A DNA stretch of 64,000 nt from Strigamia acuminata. Taxonomy: Eukaryota > Arthropoda > Chilopoda > Geophilomorpha > Linotaeniidae. Shown here piece by piece: positions 54,801-64,000 of the stretch. A program made the translations under genes and the position numbers. Position 1 is the stretch's first letter. Each line of letters opens with the position of its first letter. The stretch lies in assembly GCA_949358305.1 (NCBI GenBank), contig OX442314.1, forward strand, positions 4,467,087-4,531,086, written 5' to 3'. The notes below the pieces were generated by a model. The model did not search any database, was not told the origin of the DNA, and saw only the letters and a list, made by a program, of their open reading frames with translations.

Positions 54801-55847
54801 CAGTCTCGACGGGCCCCAGACGTCCATGTGAAGCAATTCAAGCGGTTTCGTGGTCGAAGGCGCGGAAATCGGCTTATGCGAAGCACGCGTAGACTTGGCG
54901 ACACGGCACGTGTTGCATGAAAGTTCCTGTCGAACAGCAGCTGGATCAAGTCCGTAAACCTGGGAGTTAGCAGCCAAAGTCCGCATGGCTTTGGTGTGCA
55001 GGTGACCCAGTCTGCTGTGCCACAATCCCGTGGCATCCGCGACGTTGACCGACGTAGTAACCGGTTTAAGAGGTGATGTTGCATTTGACTTAGCAACAGG
55101 AGGAGGTGGTGTTGCGTTTGACTTGGCAACGGGAAGAGGAGATGTGAGGGCATTGGAATACATCCGGATCTGTTGAGGTTGGGATCCGGGAATAGGAGCA
55201 GGACTGGTAGGAAAAAGTGAAGGGACCAGTAAGGTGTTGGAGGAGACGGGCAAGCGGAAATCGGTCATATTGTCAGCCGACTTCGTCTTAGCCTTGTTGG
55301 AAGACTTGGGCAATGCGGGAAAGTCCTCTTCCTTCGTCACTAGAGTGGTCGGTGTCGGAGTCGGAGGCAACGATGAAACGGGTGGAGAACTCGAAACATT
55401 AGTCGGAGCGGCGAATGGCGAGATAAGCCCATCCACGAAATAAAGTCCAGACTTCTGTTTCGCCCGAAGAACACTTAGTTTGATATCCGTTTCATACGTG
55501 TGCAATTCCGAGTTGTGAATGTGGATGTGATGTCCGCATTTATCAATCCGAGAAACCGAGATAAGATTGGCGCCGAAGTCAGGTGCGAATAAGACGTCGC
55601 GTAGCATTACGGTGCATTCGCAGCCATCGATGAGCGACTTGACCGGAACGTCACCTTTGCCTGTGACCTTCGAACTGCCTTGTCCTAACTCGATGTTAAA
55701 CGGGACAACGGAAACAAAGTTCGTGAACCACGCTTTAACGTGCGACACGTGGTCGGTTGCGCCGCAATCAACGATCCATTCGTGGGATTGGAGGAAATGC
55801 ACAGTCGGTGCTGTAACAACTGGTGGCGCAGACAAGAAACGAGGCAC
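51813..55847 (-). CDS. pol: copia PR-INT-RT-RNaseH polyprotein without Gag
   Basis: An open frame of about 1344 codons. Protease DCGATDHVS is near residue 32. Integrase has HHCC (HSRLGHLH...CNTC) and a DDE core (MDVWGP, TDRGGEF, NGVAERLNR). Reverse transcriptase has RLVAQGF, LDVKCAYLYG and catalytic YVDD. RNase H has TDASWA and TMEAEF. The domain order with integrase before reverse transcriptase is that of copia. No capsid region or CCHC knuckle precedes the protease, and the frame starts just after the primer site with no ATG (GTG at 55847; an in-frame TAG lies within the primer site). The gag was apparently deleted between the leader and protease. Enzymes look intact, but the ORF has no obvious initiation site. 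Confidence 0.92.
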   Translation of the reverse strand: MPRFLSAPPVVTAPTVHFLQSHEWIVDCGATDHVSHVKAWFTNFVSVVPFNIELGQGSSKVTGKGDVPVKSLIDGCECTVMLRDVLFAPDFGANLISVSRIDKCGHHIHIHNSELHTYETDIKLSVLRAKQKSGLYFVDGLISPFAAPTNVSSSPPVSSLPPTPTPTTLVTKEEDFPALPKSSNKAKTKSADNMTDFRLPVSSNTLLVPSLFPTSPAPIPGSQPQQIRMYSNALTSPLPVAKSNATPPPPVAKSNATSPLKPVTTSVNVADATGLWHSRLGHLHTKAMRTLAANSQVYGLDPAAVRQELSCNTCRVAKSTRASHKPISAPSTTKPLELLHMDVWGPSRLPSIGGANFAFTIIDDATRYAWLFPIARKSDVFATFKDFVSRVERIADCRIKTIRTDRGGEFISRDFDRYLADKGIVAQRTNPASPQMNGVAERLNRTMGDYLRSVRSETGFPHTLWAELAVTFVYIKNRSPHSKLNDEIPYILWRQRALSVRHFRKIGSKCWVHFTAPGRNKLDPRAWEGFLVGYASGTRGYRVLNPATNTVTETVHVQIDERQNFKRSPFYVPDPDDNAPPMEEPARGHTPSRVTFHDNFPTQPWPRRRRDSDNDSSAGSSDDDGIISRAQSVASTAPSFASFAPSAAASVPLDGEAIPDGSVTAADDSVTAATVAGHGQFSPTIRSTRLPQLRRSISYPTLPCLDDTTAMSVQGSDFDDDLLDEAAALPIPAPGTPNLAPLRALHCPWSFIGGVSPFSGWRREEHLRKDQIPGKIKVDVYYYPEHGVRLRSQNDIAAYCFAHRLPYDESIFFFGNLEHHMPYVPPSPHRVFMCFREPATYAEAVKLPEAPKWTEAIDEELSTFKKREVYKEVPRPPDKTVLGCKWIFKLKSDATGTIHRYRARLVAQGFRQTMGVDFDEVFSPVVNFVLIRFFFCLLVVLLGWRDTHLDVKCAYLYGDLDHEIYMRIPAGATCSSPDNVWLLTKSLYGLHQSGRMWYQKLDETLTGLGFQKFPACNCVYAFGHSAIMLVYVDDIVLFYASENIRDRILALITSKFEIVNLGPITKLLGVEFERRDGKVFMTQRNYIDKLLKKFNVSSDALIKVPVTPGTTLVKGSLDNLPDFPYRSLIGSLLFLASRTRPDILYSVIALSQYNNCYDQSHIKCLLQVLRYVANTSNYSIELSKCDSSQLWGCTDASWASDIATSRSFGGYIVYIGSVPIGWSCKKQTSVACSTMEAEFVALVEIVKELYWLDSIYQVFPPLRRLSKPIIFSDALASIQFTNNDIENSKTKHIRVKFHWLREWHIAGCFELRKIPGEINVSDIFTKWLSSERLRNLLSRIFVSK

Positions 55848-55862
55848 TGGTGTCTTTCCAGG

Positions 55863-55874
55863 CCTCTGCTACCA
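55863..55874 (-). other. Primer binding site, initiator tRNA-Met type, element 4
   Basis: TGGTAGCAGAGG on the minus strand, two bases inside the 5' LTR. Confidence 0.8.
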
Positions 55875-55876
55875 CT

Positions 55877-56422
55877 TGTAGCACTGTGGCGCAATAAATG
55901 CACGATAAATCGTGCTGGAAGCGTGAAAATAACGTGCTCACGGCAATGCATGAGCTGGAAAAATTGCCGTGATGCGTAAACGCGAGTTCGGGTCTGTATT
56001 GGGCCAGAAAACGCGTGTACCACACTTATAAAGACGTGTGGCACATAAACTAATACTGATAATTAACAAAATACACTTTAATTCGAGAAAACTTACATAA
56101 TTGATTCAAAAACCATTTGAAAACATAGAGAAACACACTGGCTGTGTGCGCGGCCATTTGCAAAGTGCCAGAGACATCTGGTGGCCGAAAATGGAAACAA
56201 TAATAATGAAAAACATAAGAACAAGATAGAGGATGCATGAAACCTAATGTATTGAGTACATTTAACCCGGTATCATGCATTCTCCTTACAAACAAGCATG
56301 AAAACACTGAATAACCCAGGAAAATGGAAACAATTACCGATAAATGATAAAATAAACATTTTAAAGCCATTTCACATCAAAAAACGATTTAAATAACTGA
56401 AAAGTGGTTCCAAAGTCCAACA
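55877..56422 (-). repeat. 5' LTR of copia element 4
   Basis: 546 bp, about 99.8% identical to 51220-51765. Confidence 0.93.
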
Positions 56423-56427
56423 GATCA

Positions 56428-56714
56428 ATCCTAACTTGTAGTTGAAGTTGGCCTGACGGTGAGGTAGTTGCTGTGTTCTTGGTGTCGTTTGTGTAAGTTC
56501 TGACTTTAGGCGGGAAACACAGCCTTTTATGCAGTGGGGTGAAGGGCCGGCGATCAACCAATGGGGGCTGACCATCAGCCGCTTCCTCCCCCTCGGGGCA
56601 CACACCTGCCATGGGGAGGTGGAGCCAACTCGGGGGGGAACGACTCTTCAATCACAGTGACTCAGAGGACAAGCATCCGCCCTGGGGGGACACTTATCCA
56701 ACTGGGTCACCACA
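56428..56714 (-). repeat. 3' LTR of element 3, proximal part (U3 start)
   Basis: Minus-strand start TGTGGTGACCCAG at 56714, directly after the polypurine tract. Interrupted at GATCA by element 4. Confidence 0.8.
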
Positions 56715-56758
56715 CGTCCCTCCTCCAGCTTCGATCTCGGATCGGAGCGATCTCAATT

Positions 56759-59700
56759 TTATCGCTCTCCTCTGCGAAGAGCCGGCAGCACTCCTCTGCA
56801 TGGGCGGAGGATCACTGGTGGCACTGCCGGGGGCGGCGGTGGTAAATCCGGGGGCAGAGAGGTTGTCAGATCCGCAGGATTCTGTCGCTCGTTGATGAAG
56901 TACTGCGGGTGACCGCCGACCGGCTCGCCAATCAGTCCCGTACGTTCGTGGATCCAAATCCGGGTGGATGCCGGGAATCGGTCGGGAACGAGCCGGATCC
57001 TTCGCGACTCGGCGCTCGATCCGGGTTTCCGGTGGGCTCGCAAGATTCGGCGATGGAAGACGGCGTCCATGGTAGATCGGGCCTCTCTGTTCAGCCATTT
57101 GAGGACCGACTCGCCGTGATCATCGGAGTCAATGATGCGTTGTCGCGTGAACTCCGACATCTGAAGGAAGGGGTATTCCACTCCCAGCCTCAAATAAAGC
57201 TGCGCTGCTGGGGGCGGCGGAGGCGATGGAGGAAGTGGAATCTCCATTGGACTCTCCAACGGTGGCGTAGCCGGCTCTGTTGTAAGAGCGGCCAGCTCGG
57301 CCGCTGGTGGCGAAGGAGAGGGCAGCGGAGGAGTTCGCGGTCCTCGGTTGGAGCGCTTCGGAATCAATTTGGGTCGATTCGCATACCGCTTCTCCTTTGG
57401 GAATACCGGCTTTGGGGTCGGTATGTATGGTTGGACCGCCGCCTCTGGGGGGGCGGTCTCGATGGCCTGTGGGAGGCTCGCTGTCGTTCCCGGTATCTCC
57501 GGAGCCTCCCGAATTGTTCGCAACAAGGAAGGGTGGACTCCGGGGTTCCGGTAGCGGAATGCCAACGAACGCATCTTCGAAAACTGCAGGCCTGGGTTCT
57601 CCGTATTCCTGGCCAGGTCGAAGCGCAGCGAGGCGGGCTCAGGAGTCCATCCGGCCCATACCTGGTACAACGCCCGAGGAAGGTGAACTCCCTCACGGTC
57701 GACGATTGTCCAGGCCGCCATAGCCTGCCGACTGTCCAAGAAGACGCCCAGGGACAGCAGCTGGGCCATGACGTTCGTCACTGCCAAATTCAAACCGCTC
57801 CGATGGCAGGGGTGAGCGCGGTCCGGATTGCCACTGAATTGTTGTGACAGCGTCCGCATCTGTTCGATCGCCCAATTGATGTGGTGGGTTTGGGCGGCGT
57901 CGGCCTGTCGTATGGCCAACTCGGCAATCGCGGGGTTCTCGTATTCGGCCAGATATTCTTGTAGCTCGCTGAGTGGGGGATAGGCCGCTTCACGCCGGCA
58001 TCGAGCGTCCATCTCTCGCTGGGCGTACCATTCGGCGTTGCGATAAGGTCGACACACTCGTGGCGTTGGGGGTGACGGTGGACGGCCCAGCCCGGGTAGA
58101 TTATCGTATCTGACCCGCTTCGGAGCTGGATCCCCCACCGGAATCATCCGGGGAGGGGTCCAAGCGGTCACGGCTGGGTTTGTACCCTCGAGGAGTGGCG
58201 GCCATCGCGATTGCACTTGTGGGGGCACAAGCGCGGTGGGCACAGCCGGTGTTGAGCCCGACGGCCGGTTGGCCGCGTATCCTCGGAAGGCGTTCTTCAA
58301 TGCTACGGCCAGATCCTGTTTTGTAACCGGCCCATCTTTGTCCGACTCATCTGGGGACATTTGCTCTTCCGTCAACTCTCCCAAATCAATCTCTGCTTGG
58401 CGCCTGGACGGTCCAGCCGTGGGTCCGAGACTCTGGGGTTCGGACCGTTTCGCGGCGGCCATCTCTCGCTCCTTCTCTAATCCCTTAGCTATCAGGGATT
58501 GTGCTCGCAACTTCTGACGTACTTTGCGCTTTCGATTCCTCCGGGTGCTGGCTGCGACGGATCTTCGTTGGGCCGTCCTCTGGGGGACGTCCGTCGGAGA
58601 ATTCGGTCTCTGGTGTGATGAGACGGTTCGTCGCGACGAGGATTGATCTGACGACTGTGTGGTAATCGCCATGAACAACGAGGATCTTTTCTTTCCTCGA
58701 TCTTGGTGTGTCTCGGTCCTCGCAGCCCAGTGGGCGGAAGATTCGACTGTTCGCTCAGCCCGCGCGTCGTCTGGCGAGGCAGGCTCGAGCGTTACTACTC
58801 GGCGACACTCCGAGCGCACGACAACTCGAGTTCGGGAACTGGAGCTGCTCGAGCGGCTGCGGTAGTCGCGGCTCGTTGACGGGCCGGCCTCTATTGGGGA
58901 GACGGCCTGTCTTCTTCGTGCGGGTCCGCGTGGGGCGGACTCCGCCGGACGCTTCGATCTTCTGTGATGGCGGCGACTTCCCAGGATACCAGCGTGGTAT
59001 AACTGCCACATCTCAGACTGCGTGGCCGTAAAATTCGCCGGCGGTATCCATCTGGGTGTCAGATGATCTTCTTCGATGTCGCGAAGCCATCTACGGATTT
59101 CTTCGGGGGAGAAACCGTTTCTCTCGAGAACTCGGGTTACTCCGTGAGTCTCGGTGCGCTTTAAGCGTTTGATCTCGTCGTCCACTATTCTCTGGCGGGC
59201 TGCCAAGGTCGGGGCCTCGCTCCACCTATGGGAGGTGTGCAGCTCGGCCACCGTGCCTGGGTAAGCCTCTTCCAGGTACCCGGAGTAAACGGGGCTCGGC
59301 GGATCCGCATCGGGTGGGATCCGCGGCCCCACTCGCTCCCTCATCTCCTTCGTCATGCACTCGACCAGCGTTTTTGATCGCTCGAATTTTTCCTCGAGGG
59401 TCCTGGAATACATCAATCGGATTTTCCAGGCGCTGGTCTCTGCAGGATAGGCCTGCCGCAGGTAAATCGGCAGGGCTCCGCGAAAGATGTTGTTGGCGGT
59501 TGACGCCGTCGGAGGCAGGGCGTCCCACGATTCTAGCGGGTCGACCTGAATAATTTTAGATCACAAGATTAATATAATAAATCCCAGTTAACGATGGGGA
59601 TCAGAAATATGCTCAAGATCGACGGTGGCAGCAACTCCTTTCTTTTGTTGCGGCCGTCGGTCTTATTTTCTTGTTTCGCAGTTCTGCGATGATCTCCGCC

Positions 59701-60223
59701 GTCGTAGCGCTGATCCAACACTACTTTTGAACTCAGGTGATCCGCTTTTTTGGAAGGGGTCGCAGGCAAAACCGATCGTTAAATTTTAATTTCTTACGCT
59801 AAACTTTTTTATTTTAACTCTAATCGTATTTTAATTTATTACGATGTTTAAATTTAAAAGAAAGAAAACCTTTAGTTTTGGTTTTGGTTTGCCACGACGC
59901 CATTCCGCGAACACTTCCTTTGTTCTAGTTTTTTGGCGGCCTTGACTCCGAGGTGAATCTGGGTCCACTCTCGGGTTTTTAGCCAGCCTTAAATCAACAA
60001 TAAAACAGAAAGAAATATATCAGTCACAAGTCACGCTCCAATCTGGGTTGGATGCAACAGATTCAAAGAATTATGTGATTTCTCTGGGGAAATCACACTA
60101 ATTTACCTGCAACGGCGGTTGTTCGTCCCAATTCTCATCTTCTTCTGCATTTACGATTAGGCCGTCGCTCTCGTCTCTCGACGATGCGCTCGGCTCTAAT
60201 CGTGGGTTGCGTCGATCGGCCAT
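56759..60223 (-). CDS. Spliced third ORF (ORF3) of element 3, env position, function unknown
   Basis: Exon 1 is 60223-60107 (39 codons, acidic, MADRRNPRLEP...), ending CAG/GTAAAT. Exon 2 is 59545-56759, after an AAATTATTCAG acceptor, in the same phase; total 967 residues. It fills all the space between pol and the 3' LTR. Parts in order: a globular N-terminus, RWIPPAN...SEMWQLYHAG near 59030, an Arg/Ser-rich stretch near 58800-58900, a basic helix (RKRKVRQKLRAQ), a Pro-rich centre, a helical C-terminal part with GVFLDSRQAMAAW...LPRALYQVW near 57700, and VLKWLNRE near 57100. The blocks match ORF3 of element 1 in order and spacing. No membrane segment or signal peptide. Not an envelope that I recognise. 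Confidence 0.8.
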
Positions 60224-60603
60224 TTCAATTTAGGAAAATGAAGTTTTGTTTGAGAGGTCTTTGTCTTTCTCTTTGGGGGAGAAGCAAAAACACGTCTCGT
60301 CGTGTTAAAAACAGTCGGAAACTGGGCCTATCGACGCTGAGAATTGTGGGTCTCGAACGCGTCTCGTATTTTGCGAGATCCGCCGTGCTGGCAATGACGC
60401 TACGGGGTCGACCGCGTGGTTTCGTTGTCACGTGGTCGCCCGCTACGTCATAACTTCTCGTCTGTTAGTGGTGACTGCGACAATTCGTTGCGAAGTTTGG
60501 ATTTAGCTAATTTTTCGCGTCTCAACATGTGCAGCAGCTCTCGTAAGTAAATCTTTTTATTTTACAAGGCCTCCGCTCCATGTTATCACATTTTCTTTTA
60601 TTT
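60224..60603. other. Leader between pol stop and ORF3 of element 3
   Basis: About 380 bp without an ORF of note on the minus strand. It could hold the splice acceptor or promoter for ORF3; no convincing acceptor was found near the ATG. Confidence 0.4.
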
Positions 60604-63600
60604 TTAGTTCTTCCCCACGACTTTGCCGTCCCGAATGAACGGATTATTGCTTCGTCGTGGTCGAAGGTTGATTTTCGACGTGCTCGTAGATCGTGACTCT
60701 ACTTGCTCGTTCATCTCCGATGTGTTGGCATTTTTCTCATTACTAATTTTTTTATTTTCCATTTCAGAAGTACTTTCTTCTGCTTCCTCCCTCTCCGAAA
60801 TTGCTTGCTCCGGCTGTGCTGGAGCCTCGTCGGCCGGAGATTCGGCGTCGAAGAATTCATCCTCGTCCTCCGCTATATTTTCAGCTTCATTTGTTTTTTG
60901 GAACGTGTCGACCACGGTGCCCCCTTGGCCGCTGTGTGTCTGACCTTCCAGCCAGATTTCTTGGGGAAACTCTGGCAGATATGGCCTTAAATCTCGGCCA
61001 TGTATCGACTGAAAATTTTTGTTGTCCTCTAAGCGGCGTAGTTGGTATGCGTTGCCGCCGTGTTCGGCCACAATTACATAGGGACCGTCCCTCTTGTCGG
61101 CTAAACCTGCGGCGATGCCCCTCGCTGCATTGGACAACGTGTGTGCCTCCTTCCACACTAGATCATTCACTTTAAAGTTCGCGAAAGCGAGATCGCCTTC
61201 TTTATCTGCGATTCTTTCTCTCATGTTGAAAATATGCGCCATCATATGCTGGTATGTGTCGGATATAGTCTGTTCCAACCGGCACACGTACTCGTGTGGG
61301 CTCGATGGGTCTAATACGTTAACAGCTTCGGCAACGCGTGGGTCCCATGGCATCCTTAATTCGCGGGCGAAGTTGAGGTACGCCGGTGAGAATTCGCGTG
61401 TTCTTGACACGGTTGAGCGAATGCTGAAAGCGATTTCTCGCAGGTATTCGTCCCATCGATTGTGAATATCGGTGAATACTGTCAGCGCATATTTTATGTC
61501 TTTATTTAATCTCTCGACTGGGTTTGTCTGAGGATTATACGTGGGGGTGTTTGATGCATCCATTTTAAATTTTCTACAGAAGTCCTTATATATTCTCGAT
61601 CGGAATTGGGGGCCGTTATCCGAAATGAGTTTTCTGGGAAACCCAAATCGCATTGCCACGTCGTAAAGGCACTCGACTATGTTTTCAGCCGAGGGCTTCG
61701 CGAGGGCGTACAGCTCCGGCCATCGGGTGGCCACGTCCATAATTACGAGAATATACATGTTCTTGTTTCCCGTTGTGGGCTTGGGGCCCATCAAGTCTAT
61801 GCTTAAGCAGTCAAACGGTGCGTAGGGTCCGAGAGACATGGCGTTTCTGGCCACTTTATCTCGCGGTCTGCACGCTTGGCACCGGGGGCAGTGTCGGATA
61901 AATTTCGTTATCTTTTGCCGCGCGCCCGGCCAGAAGAAAAGTTGTTTTACTCGATAAAGGGTCCTCGCCACGCCAGAATGGCTGGCGAGCGGGTGTCCGT
62001 GCATCAGCCACAACAGTCGGGTGTGCAGCGATGCCGGCACGACCACTTTAACCGAGTTTCCCGCTCCGCTGAGGTCATCTTGAAACGTCGGGTGGTATTT
62101 TACCAGGAGTTCATCATCTATGAGGTAGCTTGTTGCTTCTTTGACGAACTGTTTCCGGCGGTGTGGGTTTGTCATCCCTTCCGGAAATTCGCCGTTCAGC
62201 AAATATTGCGTTATAATTTGACATTTTGTGTCTGCTGCCTGGTGTTCGACGAACTCACGTCTCGTGGGTGGAGCGTATTGTGTTTTTTCTTCAATTTTTG
62301 CTGTGAAGGCGCGTAGTAGTGTTTTGTGGGTTTCTCCGGGGGGCGGAGATTGAATTTCGGATGTTGAATTGTTTGTCCCAGCTGGCTGGTATGTTCGAGT
62401 CCAAAAACCACAAAACGTTCTATCTTCAGGCTCCATCACTGGTAGCTCGTTCGCCTTTCGCAAACGCCATATTCTCCGTGGAGTCGGGCAGTACAAGAGG
62501 TGGGTGTCGTCCTCGCCGTCGTCGTCTGGTCCTTGGGGGTCAGAGGCTGGGGCTCTCGAGAGGGCGTCGGCCACATGATTGTACTTCCCGGGGCGGTACG
62601 TAATTGTTATATCGCACGCCATTAACTCCAGTTGCCATCGTGCGAGTCGGCCGGAGGGTTCCTTGAGCTTCATCAACCAGCTTAGTGCCTGGTGATCTGT
62701 CTGAACCTCGAAGTTCGTGTACTCCAGATAGTCGCGAAATTTCCGAACTGCCCAAATTACGGCTAGGCATTCTAGTTCCGTTGCCGTATAATTTTTCTCC
62801 GCGCCCTGTATTTTTCTGCTTATAAACATACAGGGTACTTCTTGCGAGATTCCGTTGTACACGTGGGTCTGCAGAAGGGCTGCACCCAGTCCGATTTTAC
62901 TCGCGTCGGTGTGCAACACGAACGGTCGGTTTAGGTCCGGCAATGGCATCTTTTCGACGTCAGCCAGCATTTGCTTGATAGTGCTAAATGCGGCCTCGCA
63001 CTGGACCGTCCACTCAAACTCTTTATCCGTTCGTAAGAGATCCGTTATAGGCGCGGCCACTTCAGCCAGACCAGAGAGTAGTCGGCCGAAGAAATTGACC
63101 ATGCCCATGAATCTCTGGACACCTTTTATATCTTCGGGGGCGGGGAATCCGTTTATTGCTTTGACTTTTTCGGGGTCAATCGCGATTCCCTCGACTCCTA
63201 TTCGATATCCTAGGAAGGCAAGCTCTTTCCTGCAAAACTTGCTCTTCCCTGGATGGATGTGGAGTCCTGCCTTGGCTAGGCGAGAGACCACTCTATCGAT
63301 GTGGTCTATATGTTCTTCGAATGTGTCCGACGTTATTATGATGTCGTCGAGATACGCCCACACGAAGTCGTGCAGCATATCTCCCAACACGCTTTCGATC
63401 AGTTTCTGGAACGTGCTCGGGGCGTTTACAAGCCCGAACGGCATCACGTTGAACATTAGTCTTCCTATCGGGGAGTAGAAAGCCGTTTTCAGTTTGTCTT
63501 CGGGTTTTAGCTCCACTTGCCAATACCCCTTTGACAGGTCCATGGTGGTTACCCACTTGAACGGGCTCAGTTCCCGGAGGATCGAGTCTATAGACGGCAT

Positions 63601-64000
63601 CTGAATCGGGTCTATAACCGTTATCGCGTTCAGGGGGCGATAATCAATGCATAGTCGAGGTTCCGAGCCTGGACGCATCACCAGGACGATCCGCATGGCG
63701 TATTCGCCCAGGGCTTGCGTTACTATGCCCTTGTCGAGCATGTCTTGGCACATTTGCGTCACGATGTCTCTTTTCTGGGGGTTCATCCCCTTGTAAGGCA
63801 CTCGAATCGGCTTGTCTGTGGTTAAGACTATTTCGTGTGTTGCTTCCGTCGTTCGACCAGGTGTCTTGGTCAGAATTCTTTCATGCTTTCGAAGCACTCG
63901 CCTTAGTAGCGATGCCTCGTTAACACGCAGTGCTGCCTCCCCGACCAGGGTGTCCACGACGTTACTCCTCTGTAATTCCAGAGTGAAGGCTGCGAAATCG
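60604..64000 (-). CDS. pol: gypsy pol polyprotein of element 3, N-terminus outside window
   Basis: The frame is open to the window edge; the apparent GTG start at 63957 is internal because in-frame codons continue upstream (..LELQRSNVV). The protease must lie outside. Reverse transcriptase has MPFGLVNAPSTFQ and YLDD. RNase H has HTDASKIG, TATELECLA and TDHQALSWL. Integrase has HHCC (HGHPLASH...CPRCQAC) and a DDE core (SIDLMGP, SDNGPQF, NPVERLN). A GPYVIV module and an acidic tail follow. It is clearly related to element 1 pol but diverged along its length, with a more GC-rich coding sequence. Catalytic residues are intact. Confidence 0.95.
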   Translation of the reverse strand, partial: DFAAFTLELQRSNVVDTLVGEAALRVNEASLLRRVLRKHERILTKTPGRTTEATHEIVLTTDKPIRVPYKGMNPQKRDIVTQMCQDMLDKGIVTQALGEYAMRIVLVMRPGSEPRLCIDYRPLNAITVIDPIQMPSIDSILRELSPFKWVTTMDLSKGYWQVELKPEDKLKTAFYSPIGRLMFNVMPFGLVNAPSTFQKLIESVLGDMLHDFVWAYLDDIIITSDTFEEHIDHIDRVVSRLAKAGLHIHPGKSKFCRKELAFLGYRIGVEGIAIDPEKVKAINGFPAPEDIKGVQRFMGMVNFFGRLLSGLAEVAAPITDLLRTDKEFEWTVQCEAAFSTIKQMLADVEKMPLPDLNRPFVLHTDASKIGLGAALLQTHVYNGISQEVPCMFISRKIQGAEKNYTATELECLAVIWAVRKFRDYLEYTNFEVQTDHQALSWLMKLKEPSGRLARWQLELMACDITITYRPGKYNHVADALSRAPASDPQGPDDDGEDDTHLLYCPTPRRIWRLRKANELPVMEPEDRTFCGFWTRTYQPAGTNNSTSEIQSPPPGETHKTLLRAFTAKIEEKTQYAPPTRREFVEHQAADTKCQIITQYLLNGEFPEGMTNPHRRKQFVKEATSYLIDDELLVKYHPTFQDDLSGAGNSVKVVVPASLHTRLLWLMHGHPLASHSGVARTLYRVKQLFFWPGARQKITKFIRHCPRCQACRPRDKVARNAMSLGPYAPFDCLSIDLMGPKPTTGNKNMYILVIMDVATRWPELYALAKPSAENIVECLYDVAMRFGFPRKLISDNGPQFRSRIYKDFCRKFKMDASNTPTYNPQTNPVERLNKDIKYALTVFTDIHNRWDEYLREIAFSIRSTVSRTREFSPAYLNFARELRMPWDPRVAEAVNVLDPSSPHEYVCRLEQTISDTYQHMMAHIFNMRERIADKEGDLAFANFKVNDLVWKEAHTLSNAARGIAAGLADKRDGPYVIVAEHGGNAYQLRRLEDNKNFQSIHGRDLRPYLPEFPQEIWLEGQTHSGQGGTVVDTFQKTNEAENIAEDEDEFFDAESPADEAPAQPEQAISEREEAEESTSEMENKKISNEKNANTSEMNEQVESRSTSTSKINLRPRRSNNPFIRDGKVVGKN

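Larger units (their letters stand above)
51220..56422 (-). mobile_element. Ty1/copia retrotransposon (element 4), gag-less, GATCA duplication
   Basis: 546-bp LTRs at 51220-51765 and 55877-56422 differ by one seen base (TTGATCC versus TTGATTC). GATCA at 51215-51219 and 56423-56427. The primer site 55863-55874 reads TGGTAGCAGAGG on the minus strand, the 3' end complement of animal initiator tRNA-Met. The polypurine tract GAAGGAGGGAAT is next to the 3' LTR. Only about 29 bp separate the 5' LTR from the protease part of the ORF. Confidence 0.93.
50687..64000 (-). mobile_element. Ty3/gypsy LTR retrotransposon (element 3), 5' end outside window
   Basis: Read on the minus strand: pol (from the right edge to 60604), spliced ORF3 (60223-56759), polypurine tract GGAGGAGGGACG, and 3' LTR (56714-56428, continuing 51219-50687). 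The LTR is split by copia element 4, which carries a GATCA duplication. The gag and 5' LTR lie outside. It is more GC-rich than the surrounding host DNA. Confidence 0.88.

Noticed and set aside
56909-57847. 312-codon plus-strand ORF
   Set aside because: Antisense to the spliced ORF3 of element 3, which has sequence support from element 1.
57307-59031. Other plus-strand ORFs of 70-140 codons
   Set aside because: GC-rich antisense shadows of ORF3.

Overview
This window looks like an AT-rich, intron-bearing animal nuclear genome. The host genes are DEG/ENaC-family ion channel genes, a family found almost entirely in animals. Everything else that is recognisable is mobile-element sequence. The species cannot be named; an invertebrate, possibly an arthropod, is an inference. 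No bacterial operons, rRNA, tRNA or CRISPR were seen.

Layout. (1) 1-~11,334, minus strand: Ty3/gypsy element 1, running off the left edge, with a 5' LTR, tRNA-Pro primer site, gag, pol and a spliced third ORF in the env position. (2) 11,523-20,713, plus strand: three tandem DEG/ENaC genes with identical exon phases, containing MITEs and a solo LTR. (3) 20,990-31,711: a LINE remnant holding a solo LTR, a gypsy-type element (element 5) with an in-frame pol deletion, a possible host exon, a 24-bp minisatellite, arrays of CCAATATTGG motifs, a Tc1/mariner-like element and LTR fragments. (4) 31,712-37,056: a head-to-head inverted copy of the 5' end of a DEG/ENaC gene, split by a gag-only gypsy element (element 2). 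(5) 37,057-47,398: an 11-exon gene whose spliced frame (798 codons including stop) encodes two complete DEG/ENaC domains in one chain. Its introns hold two Tc1-like elements, a solo LTR and MITEs. (6) 47,782-49,865: two adjacent long foldback elements. (7) 50,687-64,000, minus strand: gypsy element 3 (pol, spliced third ORF, 3' LTR), running off the right edge, with a gag-less Ty1/copia element (element 4) inserted in its 3' LTR.

How it fits together. The DEG/ENaC genes form a locally duplicated cluster in which one adjacent pair appears to have become a tandem-fusion channel. The gypsy elements 1, 2 and 3 appear to be one lineage: tRNA-Pro primer sites where visible, related gag, and similar LTR ends and polypurine tracts. 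Elements 1 and 3 share a large third ORF that is not a recognisable envelope. Elements 2, 4 and 5 are young by LTR similarity yet each lacks essential proteins, so they were probably mobilised in trans. The LTR leader regions of elements 1 and 3 hold series of RNA hairpins with shared loops and different stems.
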